Shown here: piece by piece, positions 1 to 10,292 of the stretch
Numbering within the stretch: the stretch's first letter is position 1
Layout of the letters: every line of letters begins with the position of its first letter
Assembly (NCBI GenBank): GCA_015680685.1
Contig: MNCI01015530.1
Span: 602,159 to 666,158 of the forward strand
DNA length: 64,000 bases
Direction of reading: 5' to 3'
From: Gnetum montanum
Taxonomy: Eukaryota > Streptophyta > Gnetopsida > Gnetales > Gnetaceae
Program-made: the position numbers and the translations under genes
Notes under the pieces: model-generated
Database searches by the model: none
Told to the model about the DNA's origin: nothing
What the model saw: the letters and a program-made list of their open reading frames with translations, nothing else

Positions 1-2305
1 TAATAATGTAAGGAGATTCCTTAGTATTAAGTGGATCTTTGTACAAGCCCATAGATTGATTCTACAGTTTAACAGGGTTGGCATCATCAAATGTTATTTC
101 ACCCCTATCAATCATACGTTGTATGTCTTGTTTGAGGGTGAAACAATAATTAGTACCATGCCCATTTCGTTGATGGTACTCACAAAATTGATCTAGTCTA
201 AAGCCTCTTGGCACAGGAGGCTCATTTGGTGTTGCCAAGCTTGGGTTTTTGACCAATTTACAGAATTGGTCATGTTTCTGGGTTGCCGCTAGAGACAATT
301 TCTTGTGTTTAATGGCCCCAGCCTTCAAAAGTTGATCTAACAACTGGGAATGCTTCATGGAGAGCGGTGTGTATTGAGCAGGGTCTTTCCTCTCAAACAT
401 ACATGCATGACCCATGTTAGTAGCTTGCATGGTAGATGGTTCAGATGTATGTGTAGGAGCAGTTCTCTCATAGTTAACAGGAGCAGTAAGTGGTTTGTCT
501 TACTATCCCATGTTGGTAGGTTGAGTCTCCGCTACTGCTACTACTGTTGCTTTAGCCTATTCTTTATCTTTTTTAGTGTGTTGATTTTTAAAGGTTGAGT
601 AAGCAGGGTCATGGCTATTTTGGGCTACCTCTTCTATGTTTTGAATCTGTACAAAAGCTTGGATTAGAGTGCACGCATTTAGATAGTATAGTTTTGATTC
701 GACAAAATCATTCATGGCTCTCTTAAGAATCGTAAGAAGGTATGTTTCTGGGATTGGCTCATGAAGTTCGTTGAGTGCGGCACTCCATCTTTGGATGAAT
801 TTTTTTATAGGTTCAAGTGGTGCTTGTTTTACCTATATCAGACTGTCCAAGGTTGCTTCAGGTTTCAAGTTGTATTTAAACCTAGTAACGAATTAGTGTA
901 AGAGATCCTCCAAAGAGGATATGGAGTTACGAGGAAACGCTTGGTACCAGTCTAATGCTCTGCCAATGAGGGACATGACGAACACACACAAGATTGCGTG
1001 GGGCCAGCCCTGAAGCAACATGCATGCTAGTCTAAATATAACTAGATGGGCGTTGGGGTCTCCTTCCCCGTTGTATTTGGTTAGTTGAGGCAAAGAAACT
1101 CCTTTGGGTAAGGTTAGTGGTGGGACCAAAGAGCTAATAGGATCATCTTGGTAAAAGTCTAATACTTTAAGTTCTTCATTTTTAGCGATTTTGAGGCATT
1201 TTACCTCTTCGACTAGTTCCTGCATCATTTTTTTAGGTTTGGCCCAGTCTTGGGCACTAGGTGAAGTAGTAGGTTGTGTAGTATGCAAGTTAGATTGTTG
1301 TACAGTGGGTAGGAAAGAAGAAAGTTAAGTGGTCGGAGGTTGCACTTGCGAAATATTTATAGTGGGTGCTACTAAGGGTGGCATACCGTAAGGTGTAGGT
1401 TGTTTTTGTTGTTGTTGTTGAGCGATACGGGTGGGCCATTGACCAATTGTGGGTTGTGAAGGGAGACTTTGTACCTAGTGTTGTACTGGAGGAACCGAGG
1501 GTGTGGTATGAACCTGCACTGATGGGATGAAGTGTGTAGATGTGGAAGTGGGTATCACGGTTGGCATCCCAATTACTTGGGGTGGGAAAGTCGCTCCTAC
1601 ATTAGTTTGAGAGGGGGGTTGTTGGGGTTGTACTTGTAGGAGAGGGGATAATGTGGTGACCGGAGGAATAGTGAGGATGGGTACATTGAATTGAGTATTG
1701 GTCATAGGGAGAGTGGAAATAAGAGTGGGTGTTTCCTGTTGGGGTACATGTGCTTGAGTGCTTTTAATTGCGTGGAGAGACATGGTCTCTCCCGTGAAAT
1801 GGTGAAATAATGGGTTTGCATAAGTATGCGGACTGAGAGTATGGTACGAATCCCCATGCTCAGATTGAGCTGCGAAATTATCTTCTTCATCTTCGTTTTG
1901 AGGCTCTATGGCGGGTTGGCGTGAGGTTTGGTTCCTGGCCATGAGGAGTTGGGATAGGAGTTCATGGTGGGATTCAGTGAGGGGGATGACATCATAGGCG
2001 GTGGGAATGAAGTCATGACCTCCTTTGTAAATTAGCTCATAGTGTCTCTTTGCTTCTAGTTCGGCTTGGTCAACGGCCAGGTCAGCTTGGATTTTAACAC
2101 AAATAAAGTTATATTGTTTAGGTGTTAAGATGGTGAACGTGGGATCTTTACCTTGCAATCTCAATGACCGGTGAGGTGGCCCCTGAAGGTTCATCTTGCC
2201 AAGGGTGACTATGGACTCAGCGGCGGTAATGGGACCTGAGATTGTAGTACCAAAGTTGGTAATGGGCATGGTGATGGTGTTGGTGTGCACAGGGTCCATT
2301 GTCAA
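1..2305 (-). pseudogene. gag (start of gag-pol) of element A, broken by in-frame stops
   Basis: One frame runs from the ATG at 2305 to at least 62 and on towards the window edge. The N-terminal part (2305-1475) is a Gln/Pro/Thr-rich linker. The gag core near 1288-893 includes LTKYNGEGDPNAHL and a downstream ALDWYQAFP segment. The knuckle near 250-100 reads CEYHQRNGHGTNYC and is followed by LKQDIQRMIDRGEI. All three blocks are in the same frame. I count eight interruptions (near 1475, 1330, 893, 830, 570, 505 (two) and 59), all TAG or TAA, with no frameshift over about 750 codons. The ancestral protein would form the capsid and nucleocapsid. The element is dead in this form. Confidence 0.85.
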
Positions 2306-3057
2306 AGTGTCTAGATGTAACCGCGTAAGAGAAAGAAAATAAATGGATAAGTTTCAAAGAGAGAAAATATGGTTAAGTGTTGAATAGCGTATAAAGGTGT
2401 TTCAGTGTATAAAAATGTACTGCAGCGTATGAACACCAGAAGCAGCGTCCAAGGAGTTTCAAGAGGTACAATGTATAATTAATGTGCACAGTGTATAGGG
2501 AGGTAGGGTAAGGAACAATGCATGGTGCTAATATTAAGAAAAACATGGTGTGAACACCAGAGGAGTGGTGTAATACAAAGTGTGGCGTATAAACAGAAAT
2601 GTTGAAATATAAATGAATGATGGTGCAGTGTCTGGACGCTGGATGGGACGTCTAGGTGAGAAAACCAAGTGCTGGACACAGCGTCTGAGAAGAAAACTTA
2701 GATCTGGACGTTGTGAATAGTGCTAGAAAAGAAAGATAAGGATGAGGGATGTTGTAAATAATGTCTAAAACTAGAAGAGAGTGCAAGATGCTGTGGGTAA
2801 CATCTAGATCTGAGAGAGGAAGGTACAGGACATTGTGATTTAAGTAGGAACGTGCCTGGAAAACTCTGAAACTGTGTTTGGACTAGAAAATAGGATTTAT
2901 CAGTAGGAAACATTGCCTGAATGCTGGGAACAAGGCAGTGTAGGAATGCTGGCAATCACAGTAGCGTGTGAATGCTAGATCTGGGATGCTAAGAGGCAGA
3001 TCTAACANATGTGAATGCTAGATCTGGGATGCTAAGAGGCAGATCTAACAGAGAAAT
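2306..3057 (-). repeat. 5' leader of element A with degenerate short repeats
   Basis: Non-coding stretch between the PBS and the gag ATG. It carries imperfect copies of short units built around GCGTATGAACACCAG, AGTGTATA and GCTAGATCTG. Some of these resemble the TACGCTG...GCGTA palindrome of the adjacent LTR. A single N at 3008 is flanked by a 41-bp exact duplication, listed separately. Short ORFs here look like chance. Confidence 0.5.
2967..3050. other. Single-N gap flanked by 41-bp identical copies (probable assembly join)
   Basis: The 41 bases at 2967-3007 recur exactly at 3010-3050, separated by n-a-t with the N at 3008. Two identical copies around one N suggest overlapping contig ends that were not merged. 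They are probably not a genuine tandem repeat. Confidence 0.7.
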
Positions 3058-3076
3058 GTCCTCCTTCTAGTGCCAA
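3058..3076 (-). other. Primer-binding site of element A
   Basis: On the minus strand this reads TTGGCACTAGAAGGAGGAC, about five bases inside the LTR end. Element B has TTGGTGCTAGAAGGAGGAC in the same place. The two agree at all but two sites. I could not assign the primer tRNA with confidence. Confidence 0.6.
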
Positions 3077-3081
3077 TTTAC

Positions 3082-5033
3082 TATATTGTCCGAAATCATT
3101 GACGAGAGGCTGGAATGAACGAATGCTGAGAGATCTACGGACGAAACAGTAAGACCCTGCCTTCGCCTAAGGACAAGCTGGGAATTAATGGAGGTAGAGT
3201 ACCTTGAATGATCTGCATGTGGATCAAATGAGGACTTCCCTGAACGTACGCAATTACGATGCATTTGGTTATACGTAAAAAAATGCAAAACTGAATGTAA
3301 ACAAATGAAAATAAATGTAAATTTTTTAAATCATGAAAACAGGAGAAATGTGAATAGGAAAAATAATGTAAACTACGAGAATCTAGGCAATAATGCAAAC
3401 TGTTTGTATTAATAAACAATTAGAATGTGCACTAGTCAGAACGCAGTTGCAGATCAGTTGCAAGGCAGATGTTTAGCCCTGATGGATGACAATGGATGCT
3501 GGGAAGATGTAGATTTTTTTTATGGATTGCAGGTGTACAGCGTCCAAGTTTGTATGAAGCCCAGTGTATGAGATTGATGCCTAGATTTCCTAAGTGTATG
3601 AGATGTAAATTTTTGAACCTGAACTATTGGAAAAATAGGAGATTTACAGGATTTTGGGCATGAGATTTGGATCTGGGAGAAGATCAATGGCTGCGGGGTG
3701 AGAAAAATTTAGATTGGATGATAGGTGTGTGCATTGACTGGATGCATGAAATGTTACAATGTACAGCATCTAGCATGACCAACTTCTATGCTAGCGTATG
3801 AAGGCCACAACGTATGCACTTGGCATGTTGAGAGAATTTGAAATTTACAAAAGAATCTTTATGTTACAACAAAGAATTATGTCTCTGGCCTCTAGATCTA
3901 TGCTTTGGTGTGCTATTTTCTTCATCAGTGTGTCCTGGCAGGCTCTAGCATGTCTCGGCGTTGGCATCCAGCATCCAGCATATGGGAATTCAGCGTCACA
4001 AGTGCACACACTGTATCATACGCTGCTTAGTGTGTGCAACAAAAATAGTGCATTTTGAACCCAATTTTGACCTCTGAAGCCTATTCTAAAAGTAGATCTG
4101 CATGTATGATGTCTGGAGGGTTCTACAGGTCAAATATGAACTGATTTTATCTTGGATTTGATCCTATTTTGGATCACTTTGGGTTGGTTACGCTGAGCTT
4201 ACGCTGGCTAGCGTAAGCCTCAGCATGACCAAGTGAAATTGCCATCTCTGAAGCTGGGTTCTATATGTTGATGCCTATTTCTTGATGCCCAAGTGCTGCT
4301 TGTCCTCCAAGGTGCTTTGGATGCTATCTTTTGACTCATTTTGATGCAGTTCTGGGCCCGTTTTGTGTGGGTACGCTGTTCATACGCTGTGCAGTGTATG
4401 AAAATGTAACCCCAGCGTCATCAAGTCAAAATGGCACATTTGAGGCCCAAATTTGGAGCTTTTAAAGCCTGTGAACAAGTACGAGTGCTACCGGTCCCTG
4501 TAGGTTACTCTGGTGTCAAAGATGCTACCTAAAACTGCTTGTTTTGCCCCGTTTTTGCTTGGTCACGCTGTTCATACGCTGTGTAGCGTATGAAAATGTA
4601 GCTCCAGCGTAATCAACTGAAAATGGCATATTTGAGGCCCAAATTTTGATTTTCTAGAGGCTGGGAGTTGCTAGGGGCTTTGGTGAAGGTCATGGGGGGT
4701 CCTTGTGCTCGATTTTAGCTTGTTTCGACTCAGTTTTGGGGCTCCAAAAGTTGGTTACGCTGATCCTTACGCTGTGCAGTGTAAGCCACAATGTAACCAA
4801 GTGTACTTAGCCAAAACCAAACATTTTGAGCTTGAAACATTTGATTTTGGATGTCAAAAGTTGATGCAGTCGCCTGTGGGCCCCGAGGGGACCTTGCCTA
4901 TTGAATCGTGAACCATTGGGGGCTGTTTCGGAGGCCTCCAAGTTTGGTCATGCTGTATTCATGCTTGGGTAGCTGCATGACTTAGCTTGAATCTTGTTTG
5001 AAAGTGCTAGGCCAAAATTTTGTGGTATTTTCA
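3082..5033 (-). repeat. 5' LTR of element A (about 1.95 kb), palindrome-rich
   Basis: The LTR starts TGAAAATACC at 5033 on the minus strand. It ends near 3082 in a stretch (TCAATGATTTCGGACAATA) that aligns with the ends of LTRs B and K. The interior holds repeated imperfect palindromes of the form TACGCTGTGCAGYGTA, for example near 4180-4215, 4370-4405, 4560-4600 and 4750-4790. No coding region is seen. ORFs at 3798-4058 and 4705-4911 are judged to be chance. Confidence 0.7.
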
Positions 5034-5335
5034 TTGATGTTTTTGGTCACCACACATATTACATCCACTATGGAAGTTGAAGCATTGTGGATGCACAATT
5101 GAATTACATCATAGTGGAGAAAGAACTAATGATGGTGGTGTATACTTTAGAGAAGTTTAGGTACTATGTGTTTGGATACAAAGTGTTTATGCACACTTAC
5201 CATAGTGTCATTTGCTTCATCATGAAAAAGCCAACAGTGAGCCCCCGTATCATACGGTGGTTAGTGATCTTGCAAGAGTTTGATCTTACAATGATAGATT
5301 GAAAGGGGATTTAGATTGTGATCACTGATCACTTG
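5034..5335 (+). pseudogene. RNase H domain of element H pol (fragment)
   Basis: The clearest part is MDAQLNYIIVEKEL (from 5087), the conserved 'DAQLNY.T.EKEL' stretch of Ty3/gypsy RNase H. It continues through 'LEKFRYYVFGYK' and 'FMHTYHSVICFIM' to 'IRWLVILQEFDLTMID'. This part normally degrades the RNA strand of the cDNA hybrid. Decay is visible: the usual HTDHSA has become HTYHSV, so an Asp is lost. A TGA at about 5079 replaces an expected Arg. The left edge is truncated at LTR A. Confidence 0.8.
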
Positions 5336-6032
5336 TATCAGTTATGATGGGATAACAAAGAGGAGGAGAGACCACTCTCTAATCAATTTCCTGATGAACT
5401 CCTTTTTACTAGTATAATACATGAACAAGTGTTTGATGAAACAAAATGGTATGATGGCATCCTTACTTATCTTCTTACTCAAGAGATGCCATAAGATCTG
5501 GACTTTAGGAAGAAACAACAGTTTCTTCATCAGGCAAAACACTTCATCGAAATCAATGGACACCTTTAAAAGGTATGATCGATGGTCTAGTTTGTTGGTG
5601 TGTACTTGATGATGATCAACTGCACATTCTTCATGATTCTCATGAGAGTCCTTGAGGGGGCCACTATGTTGGGAGATGCATGGTCATTAAGATCTTGATA
5701 GTAGGGTATTATTGCCCAACCATCTTTATGGACACCCACCAATTTGTTCGCTCTTGTGAATGCTATCAATAGTGGATTCAATAGTGGATTCAACCACTAG
5801 AATCCTTTAACACCTGAGGCATCAACTTCATGGATACCATCACACCCATGTAAAATGAAAAGGCATACATAATTGTTGCTATTGATTACTATAGAAAATG
5901 GGTAGAAGTAGTAGCTGTCATCGACTGTAAATCATCTAATGTTTCAATGTTTATACAAAAAAATGTTGTAAATAGGTTCAAGGTGTCATGTGCATTGATT
6001 TTTGACAATGGAATCCATTTTACAAGTACTAC
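5336..6032 (+). pseudogene. Integrase N-terminal and core part of element H (split)
   Basis: The segment covers the linker after RNase H, the zinc-binding region and the catalytic core. The linker has PDELLF near 5400 and the WYDGILTYLLTQEMP type motif near 5450. The zinc-binding region is near 5600-5780, with VGRCMVIKIL and CECYQ. The core begins near 5830 (GINFMDTI, then IVAIDYYRKWVEV) and reaches DNGIHFTSTT at 6003-6032. There it is cut by insertion G1. Several stops and frame changes are present. The reading frame resumes in phase at 9582 once the insert and one TSD copy are removed. Confidence 0.8.
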
Positions 6033-7690
6033 TGTTGGCGACCATTTGGGACGCGACCACTAATGAGTGTCCTCGAATAGGATTTAAGTGCTTGCTGGTC
6101 TCTGGCAACACCAAGGCCCAAATACCTCCAAATAGACTCAGTAGTTAATGTGAGTATGTGTATGTGATGTTGTGGTGTGCGGTTGTAAAAAATGAAATGA
6201 TTGGGTTGTGTGTAAAACTATAAATGACTTATCTTAAAGAGATTTAGCCAACTTTGCAAAGTACTGTGAGTTGTTGAGAGTTCCTATTTTGTTCAATTGC
6301 CTAATCTATGCGGTCTTTATAATACCTACTTGTAACAAATAAAGTTTTGCAAAAAAATTTGAGCACAACTCTGTGAATCTACTTCTAATTTTCCTCAGAG
6401 AAAGAGAAAGTTCCACAAGAAAACTAGAAATAGAGTGAGATTCAATGGAAATAGAAAGAAGAGAAAAAGAAAGCAGATTTGTGTAAAGATCTCAAATGTT
6501 TAAACAAGGTAAAATGATATGAGTAAACACTTTGCAATAAAGCTATCCCAAATTCAATAACTGTGAATTGTTCAAAGTTCCAAGGCTCAAATAAGCAATT
6601 TCTTCAAGACAATCCTACTATACTACTAAAAAAATTGCTGTGTAAACTACCACGTACTAGACTCTATTTTGGCTAGATAATGGATGTCAGCAATTGCATT
6701 CAATAGAACCTTCAAAAGACTTGACAATTTTTGATTGAAATATGACAGAGATTCACTTTAAAGATAAAAGAAGCTATTCTGGTCCTATCAAAATACCAAA
6801 GAGTTTTTGAACCCTCTTGACTATTGAATCGTTCAATGGCTTGACTACATGTAGAGGCTCTCTTACAACAATCTCAATAACAGTTCTTATACATTGCACA
6901 ATAATAAAATTCACTACTAAAATGCTCTTAAGGCTTCCAAACACAAGCTCTTCTATGGAAAAATTTTAATAGAAATTTTCTATCATGCAACAAGAACAAT
7001 AAGGGCAATCTAAAAATCCAAAAATTACTTGCCAAGCATGATACTATTTAAACCATTAGCTAAAAAATTTAAACAAAATAAAAAAAATAAGTAGAACTCA
7101 TAGGACTATGACAAAGAGGCTGAAATGTTCTTTACAAATGCTCCTTTTCTTAGCCACCAAGACCCAAAGTGAGTTCTCAAGTGTGATCCCCCTTTTTCTT
7201 CCTACCCTTGAAGTCCTTTTACAGGGTCTCATAGGTAGTTAGGTAAGTTACAAACATTTTGGGTGGTTATAACCACCATAGAGATAAAAAATCTACAGTT
7301 GACAAGTGTCCCATTTAGTTGCCAAGTGGTCACCATGGAGATAAAAAAGTTGTAGTTGAAAAGTGACCTTGGTAGTGGTTATAACCACCATTTCAATTGA
7401 GAGGCTACAATTGTCATGAAACTACAACATTTATAAGAAATTTAAAATGAAGCCAAGTATCTAGTGGCTATATTCACCATAGGGTTAAATATTTATAGGT
7501 GATGAATATCTTGTAGTTGAAACTGCCATGATCAAGTGTTCAATTCATATAACCCCCTTTTTTCTTTTTAAACTGTAACATATTTTATTGTTATTTAAAT
7601 CATAGTAATAGAGATAGTAACCATGGAGTTGATGCATGCATGGATAGGTTGATATATAAATATATATGTAAGTATGTACAACCGAATGCA
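6033..7690. repeat. G-family repeat segment (left part of G1), non-coding
   Basis: This part of G1 has no supported gene. It aligns by eye with 44848-46031 plus 48323-48658. Shared stretches include 'ACCAAGGCCCAAATACC' near 6110 and 'ACTCCTAATTTTCC'-like text near 6390. It also has imperfect short repeats of a 'ggttataaccaccat' type near 7260-7400, and an AT-rich end with runs of TATA-like words. Confidence 0.6.
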
Positions 7691-8142
7691 TAAATGGAGT
7701 TGTGCTCTCATGTTTTCAACACAAAGCGAGTGTCACGTCATCTAGATAGTCTATAATTTAATTATAGTTTAATTATGTAGATAGTATCTAGTTTAATTAT
7801 TATAGTGTCAACACATAGCATTGCTTGCCGTTATGTAGTTTGTGTAGTGGTCGATGTAGTCCAGGTTTAGCATGAAGACGCCATTGGTGAGTCTAGCCAC
7901 CGTTTGTACGAGCGCGTTTATGCTGGAAAATCGGTTAACCGTGCATAATCCTAGGCTATGGCTTTTTCCATGGCCTGATTGTAACTAATTCCTTTTCTTC
8001 CGCATGAATACACGTGGCTTTGCCATACACTCTTGCTTCATGTTACAGAAAATGCCGATATTGATCAAGTTAAGTGCCTCATCCAAGTCTGCTTTCTGTA
8101 GCTCTTTGATCATTCTTGTGATTTTTTTTTGATGAGCAGATT

Positions 8143-8440
8143 TTAATTCATCATCTTCAAAGTTGCTGCCACTGTTAATGACTTGAAATTTAGATCAACA
8201 TCAAGGTTGTGTTGCGGTTGTGACGGAGGCAGTTGCAGCTTCTTGGATGGCCCAATACTCAAAAATTGTTGGTCAAAATTTGCAAAAGAAGCCTGATAAC
8301 TGGTAGAAGGGGCAACGACATGAGGCTTAGCAACAGTAATGCCCATAAGGCCGTTAGAGGCCATCGGCATTGAAGCCTGAGGCTGAGTCTGGGCCTGAGA
8401 TGCCAGATAAGGCTGAGAGAAAGAGCGTTACCGAAACTAG
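8143..8440 (-). pseudogene. Gln/Pro-rich exon-like fragment inside G1, unknown gene
   Basis: The minus strand reads a Gln-rich then mixed stretch (QAQTQPQASMPMASNG near 8380-8340, ending KSLTVAATLKMMN at 8143). Upstream it abuts the P450 fragment. Downstream, at about 8140-8045 on the minus strand, another frame reads 'ITRMIKELQKADLDEALNL', which may be a further exon piece. I do not recognise the source. Composition and CpG content look genic, unlike the surrounding retroelements. It could also be chance coding-like sequence. Confidence 0.35.
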
Positions 8441-8444
8441 GTCA

Positions 8445-8863
8445 TTTATCGTTCTTGTGCAGTGCCACAATCCGCCAAAAATATAATTCCGTGTTGAATC
8501 TAATGAAAATGGGGCAATCTCCTCTCCTTGTTACGTAAAGATTGAAAATTATTCTGGCTTTTCTAGGTATGTAGAATCCATCCACGGTCACAGATTCCAT
8601 GACTTCTCCTGGAATACATGAGTGCAGACATAGAGTTTCTTTGATGACACAGTGCAGGTACTTCATCTTCTCCTGTTCAGCTCTTGTCTATAGTGCCTCT
8701 TACTTGGACAATCACTGATCCAATTTCTTGTTTGAGCCTAGCCATGGTGGAAGCATTTCTAACAATCTTACTCATGGCCCATTCCAGTGTTACTTTGGAT
8801 GAATCTATTGCGCCATACAAGTTAGACATAATGGACTTGAAACAGTGCATGGTGTAGGTGAAG
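8445..8863 (-). pseudogene. Cytochrome P450 fragment (I-helix to K-helix), CYP71-clan-like, broken
   Basis: From about 8863 downwards the minus strand reads the I-helix region: GAIDSSKVTLEWAMSKIVRN at the place of the family's AGTDTS..TLEWAM, followed by MARLKQEIG. After a frameshift near 8680 it continues with KYLHCVIKETLCLH, the K-helix. The invariant ExxR Arg has become Cys there. Then comes VTVDGFYIPRKARIIFNLYV, the strand before the PERF region. The heme-binding Cys loop and the N-terminus are absent. P450s are ER-anchored monooxygenases, but this piece cannot be functional. It lies inside insertion G1, so it was probably captured or inserted there. Confidence 0.8.
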
Positions 8864-9066
8864 GGATCCTGCCGCCCAAATGTAGAACTGCATCAATACA
8901 ATCCGCCTTACTTGGAAAACCAACCAAATTCTATTGCTATTCCCAAATGCTGACGTAACCGACCTTGCATGTATCATGGTAGCTTCACCCCAACCTACCT
9001 AAATACTATCGGTGAGGTCTCTCTCGTAGCAAAATGTACATTTTGTCATTTTTAGTAAGTTTGAAA

Positions 9067-9372
9067 CTAATGCCAAAGGAAATTCAAAGCAAGATTGTTG
9101 CGAGCAAGGAAAAGAAATACAATCTTCGACTTTCCATCGTAATACTCGTCAGAAACGTGATTGTTAACTACCAAGGATCGAATGTGCAGATGCATGAACG
9201 TCTTGAGCAGCAAAAGCAACACCACAACGACGACGAAAATGGAGTCAAAACATGACATCCATCTGTGAGAAGAAAGCTGAGATGTCCCTATAGCTGTGGC
9301 ACTGAGGACACTCGCTTCTTCATGTCTCATGGCTCTTATCCACCACCCAAAGCAAAAATCTTGCATAAACAC
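9067..9372 (-). other. Minus-strand ORF with a hydrophobic segment inside G1, unknown
   Basis: A 101-residue frame upstream of the P450 fragment has one hydrophobic run (FVVVVVLLLLL) near its middle, compatible with a membrane anchor. No family is recognised. It lacks the Pro-rich hinge expected after a P450 anchor. It may be a captured exon fragment or chance. The only support is open frame and base composition. Confidence 0.2.
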
Positions 9373-9576
9373 AAGAATTTTCCGAATACTTGCAGGAACA
9401 CTTTTTAACTCAAAGTTTCAGACAACATTTTAACTCCAGAATAATTTAAACTCAAATTATTTTTCTCTCTTCTTCTTTTGTTTTTCTGTACTTCATATAC
9501 AGGGCAAAAACTATAAAACATTTGATTAATTTTATCATGCCAACCTATTCCATGAAATGGCCAAAATGTGCCAACA

Positions 9577-10245
9577 ACTACCTTTTGCAAGCTTATTCAA
9601 TACTTGGGGATTTAACATAAACTAACAACATTCTACCATCCCCAAGCCAACAGTCAACTAGAAGTTACTAATAGGAGAGTATTGAAGCACAAATTATTAG
9701 TAAATATAGGAGAGAGTGGAGCACAAAACTAAATGATGCCCTCTAGGCATACAATTCAATATGGAAACTTCCTATTGGCTACTCTTGCTATGAGTTGGTG
9801 TACGGAAAATTACCAACTTTAGCTATCTAATTTGAGCTTCATATACTTTCAACAACCTATGAATTGGATCTTGACCTTACACTAGCACAAAAATAAAGAT
9901 TAATAAACTTGAATATGCTAGATGTAAATTGATTGGTAGCCCTATCCTTGAATGAAGTGCATAAGGCATTCAACAAAAAGAGCCATGACCTTAGGATAAG
10001 GAAAGTGAAATTTCAACTTGAAGACAAGGTCCTGTACTGGAACCCCACACACATACCTCAATGAACTAAGTTTAAAAAATTGTGGGAAGGGCCTTATATC
10101 ATTTATGAAATCTTTGCTTCTAGAGCCATGTTGATCTACAAACCTGAGAGCCTAAACAAAAAGTAGTTGGTCAACACACAACAAGTCAAACCATTCCATG
10201 AGCCCAAGCAAACTAGTGGAAGTAATGCCTCAATGGATGGATGAA
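9577..10245 (+). pseudogene. Integrase C-terminal part of element H
   Basis: This continues the core cut at 6032. FYHPQAN lies near 9631, followed by the NRRVLKH type helix, then WSTKLNDAL (near 9715) and IGYSCYELVYGKLP (near 9775). The C-terminal domain has RKVKFQLEDKVLYWNPTHIP near 10000-10060 and KLWEGPYIIYEIF near 10075-10110. It ends in QVKPFHEPK near 10190. These are the usual landmarks of a Ty3/gypsy integrase. In-frame TAG and TAA codons occur at Gln positions. Elements C and D carry the same segment on the minus strand. Confidence 0.8.
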
Positions 10246-10269
10246 CATGCTTAATATTTTAGATCTCCT

Positions 10270-10292
10270 CCTTACAACTTAGTCATGGGGGA
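10270..10292 (+). other. Internal PPT-like motif after pol (element H)
   Basis: The purine run CATGGGGGAGATGG sits just after the integrase and resembles the true 3' PPT region of the family (TCAGTCATGGGGATA before the LTR of C). The same motif follows pol in J (about 17896) and D (minus, about 55427-55440). It is present in decayed form in C (about 36385-36400). Confidence 0.5.

Larger units (their letters stand above)
1..5033 (-). mobile_element. Element A: partial Tat/Ogre-like Ty3/gypsy retrotransposon
   Basis: The minus-strand order is LTR, primer-binding site, repeat-rich leader and gag, and the element runs off the left edge of the window, so its pol and 3' LTR are not visible. The gag has a retrotransposon gag core and a CX2HX4GHX4C knuckle like those of element B. 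LTR A starts TGAAAATACC, closely matching the starts of LTRs B and K. To its right the sequence becomes plus-strand RNase H coding sequence of element H at 5034, so A appears to be inserted in H. The Tat/Ogre-like placement is inferred from gag and PBS style without an RT domain. The TSD cannot be tested because the other end is outside the window. Confidence 0.75.
6033..9576. mobile_element. Insertion G1: 3.54-kb TG...CA element with TSD ACTAC and captured gene fragments
   Basis: It starts TGTTGGCGACC and ends GTGCCAACA, so the termini are inverted. It is bounded by identical 5-bp repeats ACTAC at 6028-6032 and 9577-9581. The host integrase frame is restored in phase by its removal. The first 1.65 kb is non-coding and matches copies at 44848-48658 and 48659-48957. 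The rest (about 7690-9576) is unique in this window, richer in CpG, and holds P450 and other exon-like fragments on the minus strand. No RT, transposase or internal LTR pair was found. It could be a large solo LTR or a non-autonomous LTR-type element carrying host sequence. Confidence 0.75.

Noticed and set aside
8445-8863. Functional P450 gene
   Set aside because: The ExxR Arg is Cys, a frameshift lies between the I- and K-helix parts, and the heme loop and N-terminus are missing.
6033-9576. G1 as a TIR DNA transposon
   Set aside because: The termini are inverted over only about seven strict bases, and a 5-bp TSD with TG...CA ends fits LTR-type integration. No transposase is present. It is not fully excluded.
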